From IMG/VR virus record IMGVR_UViG_3300042882_001008, positions 1-20,454 of that record: DNA of 20,454 nt; one strand, given 5' to 3'. Below, piece after piece: positions 1 through 7,605 of this stretch. The notes below the pieces were generated by a model. That model did not search any database. It was not told the origin of the DNA and worked only from the letters and a program-made list of their open reading frames with translations. Origin of the DNA: a virus. Position 1 is the stretch's first letter; every line of letters begins with the position of its first letter. Both the position numbers and the translations under genes were made by a program.

Positions 1-1574
1 CCTCATTTAGTGGATCATATAGCGAGCTTAGAGATTTGCCAACAATCCCAAGTGCATATACCGATGAGATGGCAAGAGATGCAGCAGGCACAGCCTTGGC
101 AAATGGTAGTCATGTTGGCATCAGCTTTGTAAATAGTGATGCTCAAGATCGTATCGATGCCACCGTTTCCCTTGCTTCTTTTGATACAGATGATCTCTCA
201 GAAGGTGCAACAAACAAATATTTTAGCGATACTCTTGCGAGAGGCGCTTTTAGTGCAGGTACAGGGATTTCTATCACTACAGGCACAATCGCAAGCACAA
301 TCACACAATACACAGACACAGATGCAGACGCTAGAATCACAGCTCAAAAAGGGCAAAACAATGGTCTTTGCGAGCTTGATGCAAATGGTCTTGTGCCTAC
401 AAATCACCTACCACCTTTGGCAATCACTGATGTCCATGTTGTGGCTGATCAAGCCGCTAGACTTGCCTTGACTGCTCAAGAGGGTGATGTCGCTATTCAA
501 ACAGATGATAGCTCTAGTTGGATTTATGACGGCACAACATGGGTGCAGTTTGGGATCAGCGGCGGTGTTTTGTCTGTCAATGGACAAACAGGTACAGTCT
601 CTTTGACTACTAGCGACATCGCTGAAGGCACAAATCTTTACTATACCACGACAAGATGGGATGATCGACTTGCTTTAAAGACAACCGATAATTTAACTGA
701 AGGCTCTACAAATAAATATTTTTCATCAAGCCTTGCAAAAACTGCCGCGGTTGTAAATAGCATGGCAGGCACTCAAACCGATCAAGCTCCATCTGTTTCA
801 TCGGTGAAATCATACTATACAGCAGGCACAGGCATTTCTTTGTCTAGTGGTACAATCGCAAGTACAATCACACAATACACTGATACACTCGCAAAGAGCG
901 CCGCTGTTGTAAACTCAATGGCAGGCACTCAAACCGATCAGGCTCCATCTGTGTCCTCGGTGAAATCCTACTACACTGCAGGCACTGGTATTTCTATCAC
1001 ATCAGGCACAATCGCATCCACGATCACACAATACACCGATGAGCAAGCACAAGATCAAGCTGCCTCTATTTTTACAGGTGGCACACATACAGGCATCTCC
1101 TATTCATATATCGATGGCTCAAATCGTATTGATAGCACCGTATCTTTGAGTAGTTTTTCAATTGATGCTTTGAGTGATGTTGATACTACTACCACAGTAC
1201 CAACCGATGGACAAGTACTAGCATGGCAAACATCAAGCTCAAAATGGATCCCCCAAACAATCAGCGGGGGCGGTGGTGGCTCAAGAATTGCTATCACTGA
1301 AAAAACAACAAGCTTTCAAATTTCTGATCCAGTTGATGCCTCGGTTGTGCAAGAGCACTATGCGATGAATAGCGCAAGCTCAACGACTTTTACACTACCA
1401 ACAGCAGCGGGCAATGATGGCTTGTCCTATATCATCACAAGAGTAGGCGCTGGTGCTGTAACTGTTGCCACTGTGAGCAGTCAGACGATCAGCGGGCTCT
1501 CCTCTCTATCTATCACATCTCAGTGGTCTTCTGTCACCGTAAAATCCAATGGGTCAAATTGGATTATTTTCTAA
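1..1574 (+). CDS. Tail fibre / receptor-binding protein, 5'-truncated by the window edge
   Basis: The frame is open from base 3, so the gene begins upstream. The first residues read SFSGSYSELRDLPTIPSAYTD, a hallmark of phage tail fibres, which makes the TTG at 36 an unlikely start. Residue numbers here count from that TTG. The protein is Ser/Thr/Gly-rich and repetitive. The fibre phrases 'DIAEGTNLYYTTTRWDDRLA' and 'DNLTEGSTNKYFS' lie at about 194-230. Two 52-residue tandem repeats follow (about 233-284 and 285-336), with a partial copy at 67-94. A Gly5 linker at 411-415 precedes a beta-rich C-terminal domain (about 417-512) ending in SNGSNWIIF, a common fibre tip type. Its expected role is in the trimeric fibre that contacts the host surface. 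The gene leads a run of small tail genes. I am sure of the class but not of the receptor. Confidence 0.85.
   Translation, partial: SFSGSYSELRDLPTIPSAYTDEMARDAAGTALANGSHVGISFVNSDAQDRIDATVSLASFDTDDLSEGATNKYFSDTLARGAFSAGTGISITTGTIASTITQYTDTDADARITAQKGQNNGLCELDANGLVPTNHLPPLAITDVHVVADQAARLALTAQEGDVAIQTDDSSSWIYDGTTWVQFGISGGVLSVNGQTGTVSLTTSDIAEGTNLYYTTTRWDDRLALKTTDNLTEGSTNKYFSSSLAKTAAVVNSMAGTQTDQAPSVSSVKSYYTAGTGISLSSGTIASTITQYTDTLAKSAAVVNSMAGTQTDQAPSVSSVKSYYTAGTGISITSGTIASTITQYTDEQAQDQAASIFTGGTHTGISYSYIDGSNRIDSTVSLSSFSIDALSDVDTTTTVPTDGQVLAWQTSSSKWIPQTISGGGGGSRIAITEKTTSFQISDPVDASVVQEHYAMNSASSTTFTLPTAAGNDGLSYIITRVGAGAVTVATVSSQTISGLSSLSITSQWSSVTVKSNGSNWIIF
732..1043 (+). repeat. Two tandem 156-bp repeats in the tail fibre gene
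   Basis: Positions 732-887 and 888-1043 encode two nearly identical 52-residue units. Both contain AAVVNSMAGTQTDQAPSVSS and SGTIASTITQYTD. They differ at only a few residues (T/S, LS/IT, T/E), while the DNA differs mainly at third codon positions. A shorter related block lies at about 234-317. This is an in-frame protein repeat, probably a repeated shaft unit. Confidence 0.85.
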
Positions 1575-1584
1575 AGGCTGATAT

Positions 1585-2076
1585 ATGACTTATTTAATTA
1601 AACATCCTATTGTAAGATATACACCTAAATTTGCCATTGCCTACAACAGTGTTGACTATACGATAAGCTCAGGGATTGGCACATTTACATTGTCTTTAAA
1701 TACACTCACTCAGTCAGCTGGCATGGGCTTATCTTTGGCATCAAATCAGATCACATTGGCCGCTAAAAAATACATGATCTACTATAAAGCGGGACTGACA
1801 AATGCGACTGAAAGTAGAGCAGGAGATATCACAATTCTTTTAAATGGCGTTGCTGTTTCCACATCTCAGTCAGTGCAGGCAATCACAACGGCAACAACGT
1901 CAGGCACAAGCTCAGGTGTTGTCACTCCTCAAAATCTAGCATCTTGTTTGATTTCAGCGACTGCTGGTGATGTGATCAGTTTTAGATATAGTCGGACATC
2001 AGGGGCAGTTTATGTAGATACTGTAAACACAGCGATGTCAAAAGCCTTTATTTTAGAGATAGGAGATGCGACATGA
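1585..2076 (+). CDS. Small beta-rich tail-associated protein (hypothetical)
   Basis: A 163-residue protein starting 10 bases after the fibre stop, with AAAGG upstream as ribosome binding site. I recognise no named family. The sequence alternates short hydrophobic strands with Ser/Thr/Gly/Asn turns, has almost no long helix, and ends in a hydrophobic strand (AFILEIG). This is the look of a jelly-roll or C1q-like trimeric head domain in phage fibre tips, but that is inference. Its stop overlaps the next start in an ATGA, so the two genes are translationally coupled. Position suggests a fibre-tip or accessory adhesin protein. Confidence 0.6.
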   Translation: MTYLIKHPIVRYTPKFAIAYNSVDYTISSGIGTFTLSLNTLTQSAGMGLSLASNQITLAAKKYMIYYKAGLTNATESRAGDITILLNGVAVSTSQSVQAITTATTSGTSSGVVTPQNLASCLISATAGDVISFRYSRTSGAVYVDTVNTAMSKAFILEIGDAT

Positions 2077-2474
2077 CATTTATCAATCAAGCAAATGCAA
2101 TTTCTAAACATGAGAACACAGGCATTGCGATCACATTGGGATCAGCAATATCCCCATTTATCTCTGCATATGGTGCTTTTTCTTTTGGTAGCTCCTCTAA
2201 TGTACATTCTACAAATGCAACGGCTGTACATATAAATGCCATTCTTACCAACGACACAGATACAAATCAGCCTCTAGGCACAATTTCCCTAACAAGCTCA
2301 AGAATCGGCTCTGCTTTAGCTCATAAAGCCTCTGTTGTGATGCTACCACGATCATGTATCACAACAACACAGTCGCATGTGAGTATGACTTCTGCTGTGC
2401 TTGATACAGGTGATCAGGTTTTAGCGAATCAAGTAGATATCTATCTTTTTTCATGTAGAGGAGCATCATCATGA
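2073..2474 (+). CDS. Small beta-rich tail-associated protein 2 (hypothetical)
   Basis: A 133-residue protein whose ATG overlaps the previous stop (ATGA at 2073-2076), with AGGAG about 8 bases upstream. It is rich in Ser, Thr, Ala and Asn, with predicted beta strands and a final hydrophobic strand (VDIYLFSCRG). No family is recognised. Both flanking genes have similar size, composition and coupled translation, so the three probably make one tail substructure or are diverged copies of one adhesin type. The next gene overlaps by ATGA at 2471-2474. Confidence 0.55.
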   Translation: MTFINQANAISKHENTGIAITLGSAISPFISAYGAFSFGSSSNVHSTNATAVHINAILTNDTDTNQPLGTISLTSSRIGSALAHKASVVMLPRSCITTTQSHVSMTSAVLDTGDQVLANQVDIYLFSCRGASS

Positions 2475-2959
2475 CATTTTCCCCGACTCCAGAGCTGAAC
2501 TTGTATATATGTGAGATTGAAATCGCGGCAAATTCTGGGCTTGGTTTTACTGCACCTGCTTTAAATCTTGGCTCAATTTTACGAGATACAGGGGGGCAAA
2601 TCTCAATCAGTGGAGGGAATACTATAAACATTCCCGCCAATTGCGAGGCGTTTCTTACGATAAATGCAATATCCGACCTTGATGGCACAGGCAACAGTGC
2701 AACTTATGGGTTTTTCACAGATGCAAGCGATGTAAAAATTACCACACAATCCGAAGCTTATTGCATTTGTCGAACAAGCACAGGGAGCTGGTTTAGTGGC
2801 ATGGAGGTGATGGCTGTACTCTTTACAAGTGCAAGCGCAAGGCAAATTAAATGCTTTGTGAGAGATGCAAGTGGATCAACAACAATCTCAATTCCATACA
2901 ATTCCGCTACTGCCTATTTGCCGAATTCCTCTGTCACAATCATGTATACAGGAGCCTAA
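2471..2959 (+). CDS. Small beta-rich tail-associated protein 3 (hypothetical)
   Basis: A 162-residue protein starting in an ATGA overlap with the previous stop, with AGAGGAG just upstream (about 2458-2464). Composition is beta-rich with many Ser/Thr/Gly/Asn, and the C-terminus (ATAYLPNSSVTIMYTGA) is a strand-turn-strand ending like that of trimeric phage tip domains. It contains five Cys residues (14, 97, 99, 122 and nearby), more than its two partners. No named family is recognised. From context it is the last of three coupled small tail genes before the endolysin. Confidence 0.55.
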   Translation: MTFSPTPELNLYICEIEIAANSGLGFTAPALNLGSILRDTGGQISISGGNTINIPANCEAFLTINAISDLDGTGNSATYGFFTDASDVKITTQSEAYCICRTSTGSWFSGMEVMAVLFTSASARQIKCFVRDASGSTTISIPYNSATAYLPNSSVTIMYTGA

Positions 2960-2961
2960 AA

Positions 2962-3339
2962 ATGCAAGTAACTAAAAATTTCAAATTGTCTGAGCTTGAG
3001 TTTAGCGATCCAATCCCTGCTGAAAAGATCGCAAGTGCAGTCGAACTTTTACAAAATCTTCAGATCATCCGCGATCACTTTCAAAGACCTATTGTGATCA
3101 TCAGCGGGTATCGATCACCTGAGAGAAATAAGGCTGTTGGTGGTGCAGATAAGAGCCAACACCTTGAGGCAAAGGCCGCTGATATCAAAATCGCTGGAGT
3201 GCCTACTGAAGAGATTTACAATCGAATTGACAAGCTCATCTCTCAAGGCAAAATCAAACAGGGAGGCCTTGGTAAATACATTAAATCAGGCTTTGTACAC
3301 TATGATGTACGAGGCACAAAAGCAAGATGGGAGGGCTGA
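2962..3339 (+). CDS. Peptidase M15-family endolysin (D-Ala-D-Ala carboxypeptidase-like)
   Basis: A 125-residue zinc peptidase expected to cut the peptide part of peptidoglycan during lysis. The M15 motif is clear: SQHLEAKAAD gives ligands H67 and D74, and FVHYDVRG gives H113 with nearby D115. The N-terminus (KNFKLSELEFSD) and the phrase VIISGYRSPERNKAVGGADK are typical of single-domain phage M15_3 proteins. I chose the ATG at 2962 because a GGAG at 2951-2954 precedes it and the protein then has normal family length; an upstream extension would run through the previous gene. No signal peptide is visible, so release would need a holin, and the next gene is a candidate. Confidence 0.88.
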   Translation: MQVTKNFKLSELEFSDPIPAEKIASAVELLQNLQIIRDHFQRPIVIISGYRSPERNKAVGGADKSQHLEAKAADIKIAGVPTEEIYNRIDKLISQGKIKQGGLGKYIKSGFVHYDVRGTKARWEG

Positions 3340-3342
3340 AAA

Positions 3343-3585
3343 ATGAATAGCGATATGATCTCAATTTCAGCCTTAACAGCTGTTATCACTGCACTCTTGC
3401 CAGCGTTTAAAATCTTCTCATCATATGATAAACGGATTGCACTTTTAGAGCATCAAACAATGGCTTTATTGGTCAAGCAAGAGAAGACAGACGCTGAACT
3501 CGATTCAATAAATCGCACTCTCAATCAACACACTGTTATCCTCGAACGAATAGAGACAAATGTTGATTTTTTGAAAAATAAATAA
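3343..3585 (+). CDS. Small membrane/coiled-coil protein, possible holin
   Basis: An 80-residue protein three bases after the endolysin stop, with a GGGAGGG ribosome binding site inside the endolysin end. One hydrophobic segment (about residues 6-25, ISISALTAVITALLPAFKIF) is followed by a continuous heptad-like helix (about 28-78). This layout and the place directly after the endolysin fit a small holin or holin partner that lets the endolysin reach the wall. XhlA-type proteins carry the same two parts in the opposite order. The lysis role is inferred from context. Confidence 0.5.
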   Translation: MNSDMISISALTAVITALLPAFKIFSSYDKRIALLEHQTMALLVKQEKTDAELDSINRTLNQHTVILERIETNVDFLKNK

Positions 3586-3602
3586 AGAATTGTGTTTTAA
3601 TT

Positions 3603-3621
3603 GCTCCCACAAAAAAGGAGC
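3603..3621 (+). promoter_or_regulatory. Hairpin covering the ribosome binding site of the ribonucleotide reductase gene
   Basis: GCTCC at 3603-3607 can pair with GGAGC at 3617-3621 across a 9-base loop. The 3' arm is the Shine-Dalgarno GGAG for the ATG at 3626. Pairing would hide the ribosome binding site, so it may tune translation. The stem is only five base pairs and could be chance. Confidence 0.35.
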
Positions 3622-3625
3622 TATT

Positions 3626-5566
3626 ATGAAAGCACAAAACGAGCTTTTAGGCGCTGTTGCCTTTGCTACTCAGTACGCCAAGATCAAATCAGACGGCACT
3701 AGAGAAAACTATATTGATGCGATGATTCGCGTTCGAGATATGCACTCAAAAAAATTCCCATCTTTGAAGCCACAAATTGACAAAGTTTTTGAAGATTTTG
3801 TATTTAAGAAAATCATATTCCCATCTCAGCGCTCAACACAATTTGCAGGTGTTGCCATTGAGAGAAACAACATGAGAATGTACAATTGTACTGCTTCTTA
3901 TGTCGATCGACCAAGATTTTTTGCTGAAGGTTTTTGGCTCTTGATGAGCGGGTGCGGGGTTGGTTTTTCAGTGCAAAAGCCACATATCGCAAAATTGCCA
4001 AGCTTAATTTCTAAAGAGCAAAGAGATGCAAGATTGTGCATTGTGCATGTCGTTGAAGACTCAATCGAGGGATGGGCTGATGCAATCGATGCCTTGATCA
4101 CAAGCTACCTACCACATGATGGCAAGGGTCAATATGCCATCAATTTCCATTATGATAGAGTACGACCAGAGGGTGCTCCCATCTCTATCGGTGGAGTAGC
4201 TCCAGGGCCTCAAGTACTCAAAACAGCGATTGAAAAAGTTAAATCTCTTTTGGATTTAGCAGTGGATCAAGGCCAAGAGAAACTACGATCAATTCAATGT
4301 TTTGATATCTTCATGCACATATCACACGCTGCACTTTTGAGCTCAAGACGAGCGGCGACTATCGCATTATTTTCACCTGATGATGAAGAGATGATGACTG
4401 CAAAAACAGGCTCTTGGTGGATCGATCAACCTCAAAGAGCATATGCGAATATCAGCGCTCAAATCATCTTGGACGGCACAGAAGAGAAAGATTTCTTTAA
4501 GCAAATTATTGAGAATGCAAAACAATATGGAGAACCTGGATTCTTCTTTGCTAGTAGTCAAGAGCATGCGACAAATCCGTGTGGTGAGATTGGCCTTTAT
4601 CCTACCTATAAAGATGAAAATGGCAATTGTCATAGTGGTTGGGCTGTTTGCAATCTCAATGAGATTGTGATCCCAAATGTACAAGATACTGATCATTTTT
4701 ATGAAGCTTGTAAAGCTGCTGCATTTTTAGGCACAATCCAAGCAAGCTACACAAGAGCGGGATATCTTGGAGAGATCACACAAAAGATCATAGAGAGAGA
4801 TGCACTTTTAGGCGTGTCTATGACAGGCATGATGAGCAAGCCTGATCTTAGTTTACATCCTCTTGCTCTCCAACATGGTGCAAGTCTTATTCAGCAAGAG
4901 AATAAAAAAACTGCTGATTTGATTGGAATCAATCCTGCTTTAAGATGCACCACAATTAAACCAAGCGGCAACTCAAGTACGGTTGCAGGCTGTTCAGCTG
5001 GCATCCATCCATATCATGCAAAGAGATATATTCGTACTATGCGAATAAATAAAATAAATCCCATTTGGCAAGAGATTTTAAGTAAATTGCCTGAGGTTTG
5101 TGATGATAGAGATGCACAGGTTGGTATTGTGTCTTTTGCATGTGAAGCACCAGCTGAAGCAGTTTTGCGATCGGATATAAATGCAAATGCTTTTTTGACC
5201 AATGTTGAGCTCGTTCAAAAATATTGGGTTGCACCGACTACATCGATGAGAGAAATCGATCAAAGAAAAATTACTCACAATGTAAGCAACACCTGCACGG
5301 TCAAGGCTGATGAATGGGATGATCTCACAAATCGCATTTGGGATTTGAGGGATAGAGTGAGAGGCATCTCTCTTTTATCTGACTATGGTGATCATGTATA
5401 TGAAAATGCACCGTATCAATCTGTAAATAAAGATGATGATCAAATGATTGAAAAATATAACAAATTGCTTAATGCTGATTGGTCAAAGGTTGATTTAAAT
5501 CTTGGTGGCTATGTTGAGCCTGCACAAGTGGATCCTGCCTGTGCAGGTGGTGTCTGCCTTATTTAA
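3626..5566 (+). CDS. Adenosylcobalamin-dependent (class II) ribonucleoside-triphosphate reductase
   Basis: A 646-residue enzyme reducing ribonucleotides to deoxyribonucleotides with a B12-generated thiyl radical. Visible residues: YNCTASY with C88 (first reducible Cys), the finger-loop NPCGEI with thiyl C319 and E321, C342 in VCNLNE (partner Cys), GVSMTGMM, PSGNSSTVAG, and a C-terminal CAGGVC (C639, C644) that shuttles electrons. This set matches the monomeric Lactobacillus leichmannii RTPR type. It is somewhat shorter than the roughly 740 residues usual there, with no obvious ATP cone. The ATG at 3626 follows AAAGGAG; a longer frame from a TTG at 3590 lacks such a site. It follows the lysis genes on the same strand and its stop overlaps the convergent RecT gene end by 8 bases. 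With ThyX, dCMP deaminase and thymidine kinase it supplies dNTPs. Confidence 0.9.
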   Translation: MKAQNELLGAVAFATQYAKIKSDGTRENYIDAMIRVRDMHSKKFPSLKPQIDKVFEDFVFKKIIFPSQRSTQFAGVAIERNNMRMYNCTASYVDRPRFFAEGFWLLMSGCGVGFSVQKPHIAKLPSLISKEQRDARLCIVHVVEDSIEGWADAIDALITSYLPHDGKGQYAINFHYDRVRPEGAPISIGGVAPGPQVLKTAIEKVKSLLDLAVDQGQEKLRSIQCFDIFMHISHAALLSSRRAATIALFSPDDEEMMTAKTGSWWIDQPQRAYANISAQIILDGTEEKDFFKQIIENAKQYGEPGFFFASSQEHATNPCGEIGLYPTYKDENGNCHSGWAVCNLNEIVIPNVQDTDHFYEACKAAAFLGTIQASYTRAGYLGEITQKIIERDALLGVSMTGMMSKPDLSLHPLALQHGASLIQQENKKTADLIGINPALRCTTIKPSGNSSTVAGCSAGIHPYHAKRYIRTMRINKINPIWQEILSKLPEVCDDRDAQVGIVSFACEAPAEAVLRSDINANAFLTNVELVQKYWVAPTTSMREIDQRKITHNVSNTCTVKADEWDDLTNRIWDLRDRVRGISLLSDYGDHVYENAPYQSVNKDDDQMIEKYNKLLNADWSKVDLNLGGYVEPAQVDPACAGGVCLI

Positions 5567-6422
5567 CCTTCCAAGTCTCCCGCCAATCCCTAACATCATC
5601 CTCGTCCATGTCTGCATCTCTCCACTGATGAACATCCAAATCTTTATCTCTATAAGCCTGCTGCTCAATAGCTTTCTTTTGATCACTTGGAAACAAAGGC
5701 TCTTGACCTATCGGTGGCGACTGCACAGGCTGCACAGGTTGCACTTGTACAGGCTGCACTTGTACAGGCTGCACTTGTACAGGCTGAGGCATATGAGAAA
5801 CATCTGCACCCGCTTTTTTGGTACCTGGTCTGCGATCTGCCTTCATCTTTTCATGAGCAACGGACTCAGCGATGGCTGTATCTTGTACCTCATCCATGGC
5901 TTTGACTTTCTCCTCTTCAGTCATATCCCATGCTGAATCGATCATCTCAACTGCATCATATCCACTGATCACATCTGCAAAAACCTCTCGCAAAGCCATA
6001 GTACGGCAACGAGCTTGAAGCATCTGCTTAGGCATTTTTTGCCAATTTGGTGATTTGGTGAGGTTTGCCTGTTGTGCCATCTCAATGGTAAAAGTGATGC
6101 GATGCACGGTTTTGCTATCGCGGCGCTTGCATTCGATAGTACATAGTCTATCTGTGCTCTCTACTGTATCGATGCGATCTGCTTTGCCTGATGATAGCAC
6201 TAGACCAATGAAAGCATGGACTTGATAGGCAAGCTTGCCACCTTGCATAACATGGAGGTTTTCCATTGTTTGAGCGATATTCCAACCGTACTTGATGCCA
6301 TAGGTGAGGTATGCTCTCACAATAATTTGAGGTGTCCAGCTGCCATGAGCGAGGAAATTTGCGATTTTTACAAGGCTATCCATTGAGTCAGCAATGTCTT
6401 GTACATCTTTGAAAACTGCCAT
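5559..6422 (-). CDS. recT: RecT-family single-strand annealing protein
   Basis: A 287-residue protein. Residues about 1-160 match RecT: TYGIKYGWNIAQTMENLHVM, KLAYQVHAFIGLVL, a beta-rich centre, then PNWQKMPKQMLQARCRTMALR and VFADVISGYDAVEM, the typical RecT ending. It should coat single-stranded DNA and anneal complementary strands in phage recombination. The tail from about 170 is low complexity: a Pro-Gln-Val repeat at about 213-234, then an acidic end (DADMDEDDVRDW). AAGG in the last codons of the preceding gene serves as ribosome binding site. It is the last gene of a minus-strand operon. No partner exonuclease is recognised in the window. Confidence 0.82.
   Translation of the reverse strand: MAVFKDVQDIADSMDSLVKIANFLAHGSWTPQIIVRAYLTYGIKYGWNIAQTMENLHVMQGGKLAYQVHAFIGLVLSSGKADRIDTVESTDRLCTIECKRRDSKTVHRITFTIEMAQQANLTKSPNWQKMPKQMLQARCRTMALREVFADVISGYDAVEMIDSAWDMTEEEKVKAMDEVQDTAIAESVAHEKMKADRRPGTKKAGADVSHMPQPVQVQPVQVQPVQVQPVQPVQSPPIGQEPLFPSDQKKAIEQQAYRDKDLDVHQWRDADMDEDDVRDWRETWKVK
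5739..5783 (-). repeat. Three 15-bp tandem repeats encoding the PVQVQ tail of RecT
   Basis: The plus-strand unit (C/T)TGCACTTGTACAGG occurs three times without gaps at 5739-5753, 5754-5768 and 5769-5783, with a degenerate copy on the left. It encodes the Pro-Val-Gln repeats of the RecT linker. Length variation by slippage is plausible. Confidence 0.8.
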
Positions 6423-6426
6423 TTTT

Positions 6427-6666
6427 TTATACCTTTTTGGTGAGTGAGTTGAGTTGATTTAGGATGTGAGCATAGATGTCTTTGGCATGGCAATCTGCAG
6501 GCAGGCCAAAGTTTTTTACCTTTAAAGTGATCATCTGATCTTCAGATACAACGATTTCAATGTCGTCACAGTCGATTGTCCAATCGATGCAAAGATGATT
6601 AAGGCTGTGCATGAGAACACCAAGAAGGTCGAGCTGTCTGATGTTTAATCTTGTGATTGTGTCCAT
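6427..6666 (-). CDS. Small hypothetical protein upstream of RecT
   Basis: A 79-residue protein. The start at 6666 is chosen because GGAG lies about 8 bases upstream; an in-frame ATG further up would run into the previous gene without such a site. No family is recognised. It has a hydrophobic N-terminal helix (LNIRQLDLLGVLMHSLNHL), a central beta-type stretch (DIEIVVSEDQMITLKVKNF) and a helical end. Its stop is 4 bases from the RecT start and its last codons provide the RecT ribosome binding site, so expression is coupled. A recombination accessory role is possible but not shown. Confidence 0.6.
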   Translation of the reverse strand: MDTITRLNIRQLDLLGVLMHSLNHLCIDWTIDCDDIEIVVSEDQMITLKVKNFGLPADCHAKDIYAHILNQLNSLTKKV

Positions 6667-6671
6667 TTTTG

Positions 6672-6863
6672 TTATCTCCAGAAAAAACCGAAGTAAATCC
6701 AAATGCTATGAAAGGCGGCTACTAGCAAGAAATGTCCGACATTGTTAATGAATGCCGCTCTGCCTTCTGCTTCTAGTTGAGCTTGATACTCTTGGCGCAT
6801 GCCTTCTTCTAGGTGTCGTTTGTCGACTGTTGGGAATAATCCGCATTTTGGTGAATGTTGCAT
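6672..6863 (-). CDS. Small membrane protein (hypothetical)
   Basis: A 63-residue protein with a charged N-terminal half (residues 13-38, helical, rich in Glu and Arg) and one C-terminal membrane segment (about 41-61, NVGHFLLVAAFHSIWIYFGFF). There is no signal peptide; the shape is that of a tail-anchored protein facing the cytoplasm. The ribosome binding site is weak, but the leader AGAAAGCAG...AAAATGCAA resembles that of the first gene of this operon. The last codons hold the GGAG of the next gene. Function unknown; a small early phage membrane protein acting on the host is one possibility. Confidence 0.5.
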   Translation of the reverse strand: MQHSPKCGLFPTVDKRHLEEGMRQEYQAQLEAEGRAAFINNVGHFLLVAAFHSIWIYFGFFWR

Positions 6864-6889
6864 TTTGTGCTGCTTTCTTTGTGTGTTGT

Positions 6890-7165
6890 TTAGATGTCTA
6901 AGTCTTCATCGTCTTCAATGAAAAACTCATCGCTTTCAGCAGTGGATATCTCTATGCCTCTGCCAGTGCTAAAAATGCCGATTGACTTTCTAGTCTTTAC
7001 TAGCATCTCGATGCGAAAGAAGAAAAACTCATCTTCACATACTGCACTGATATGCTCAAAAGAGCCTTGAGCGATGAGATCAAGTTTGATTGTGAGATCA
7101 TCAAGGTTGATCTCAGCTTGTGCTAAAATCTCTTGAGTGTGAATGTCTTTAAATGTGACTTGCAT
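6890..7165 (-). CDS. Small acidic hypothetical protein, N-terminus shared with its neighbour
   Basis: A 91-residue protein. The ATG at 7165 is preferred because AAGG lies 6 bases upstream and because the resulting N-terminus, MQVTFKDIHTQEI, matches MQIQIKDIQTQEI of the gene just upstream. The C-terminus is strongly acidic (about 76-90). A central Phe run (DEFFFFRIEM) sits in a predicted strand. The gene starts one base after the upstream stop. No family is recognised. Small size, acidity and an early-type operon are compatible with a host-takeover or anti-defence protein, but nothing here proves it. Confidence 0.6.
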   Translation of the reverse strand: MQVTFKDIHTQEILAQAEINLDDLTIKLDLIAQGSFEHISAVCEDEFFFFRIEMLVKTRKSIGIFSTGRGIEISTAESDEFFIEDDEDLDI

Positions 7166-7166
7166 T

Positions 7167-7556
7167 TTATGCCTTGTATCCGCTGGCAATCATGTCTTCT
7201 TCAATGAATGCTGCTAGACCTTCGATTTCACATTCCTCAGTCTTGATGTAGTTGCCATCTTTATCAACAAATTCAACATTGCAATAAAGATCATCGATAG
7301 CAGAGATGCTAAAAACAATCCCATCTTCTCCGTCTGTAGCTAGTGGATGAGCATTCATTGGATAAATACAAAGATGGCCTGTACCCATGTGAAACGCATA
7401 GTAGTATGGAGAATCATATGTTTTTACTGCATCTACAATTTCTGATTCAATTTCATGTAGTTGGTCTTCTGTCATTTGAGTACTGCTTTCTGTTTGATCG
7501 ATTGCATCTAAAACATCAATTTCTTGAGTTTGAATATCTTTAATTTGAATTTGCAT
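7167..7556 (-). CDS. Acidic hypothetical protein, first gene of the small-gene/RecT operon
   Basis: A 129-residue acidic protein, the first gene after the promoter at 7606-7634. The N-terminus MQIQIKDIQTQEI is shared with the next gene. The middle (SPYYYAFHMGTGHLCIYPMN, about 50-69) is aromatic-rich and beta-like. The rest contains strands DGIVFSISAID and CNVEFVDKDG and a final short helix. No family is recognised and no catalytic motif stands out. The shared N-terminus with otherwise different bodies suggests duplication with divergence or a common docking segment. Confidence 0.6.
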   Translation of the reverse strand: MQIQIKDIQTQEIDVLDAIDQTESSTQMTEDQLHEIESEIVDAVKTYDSPYYYAFHMGTGHLCIYPMNAHPLATDGEDGIVFSISAIDDLYCNVEFVDKDGNYIKTEECEIEGLAAFIEEDMIASGYKA

Positions 7557-7573
7557 TTTGCATTCTGCTTTCT

Positions 7574-7586
7574 GATCTTTAAGATC
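7574..7586. promoter_or_regulatory. Palindrome GATCTT-T-AAGATC in the operon leader
   Basis: GATCTTTAAGATC has perfect 6-bp arms (7 bp if the flanking T and A are counted) and contains two GATC sites. It lies downstream of the predicted transcription start of the minus-strand operon, so it could be a repressor operator or a 5' leader hairpin. No binding protein is shown. Confidence 0.45.
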
Positions 7587-7605
7587 AATGTTTGTCTATG
7601 AAATC

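Noticed and set aside
2359-2694. Minus-strand frame of 111 codons across the small tail genes
   Set aside because: It crosses a gene boundary opposite two well-coupled plus genes, with no ribosome binding site and no recognisable domain.
2851-2961. N-terminal extension of the endolysin reaching 2851
   Set aside because: It would overlap the preceding tail gene by over 100 bases and has no M15 similarity; the ATG at 2962 has a good ribosome binding site.
3586-3625. B12 riboswitch before the B12-dependent reductase
   Set aside because: Only 40 bases separate the genes and no cobalamin-riboswitch B12-box is seen; a short hairpin is all that is present.
4373-4696. Minus-strand frame of 107 codons inside ribonucleotide reductase
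   Set aside because: Antisense shadow of the conserved catalytic region including NPCGEI.
3626-5566. Intein or group I intron in the ribonucleotide reductase gene, a common phage insertion site
   Set aside because: The frame is continuous, of near-normal length, and all motifs are uninterrupted.
5502-5936. Plus-strand frame rich in Arg-Leu-His repeats
   Set aside because: It is the antisense shadow of the Pro-Gln-Val repeat of RecT; no ribosome binding site and no domain.
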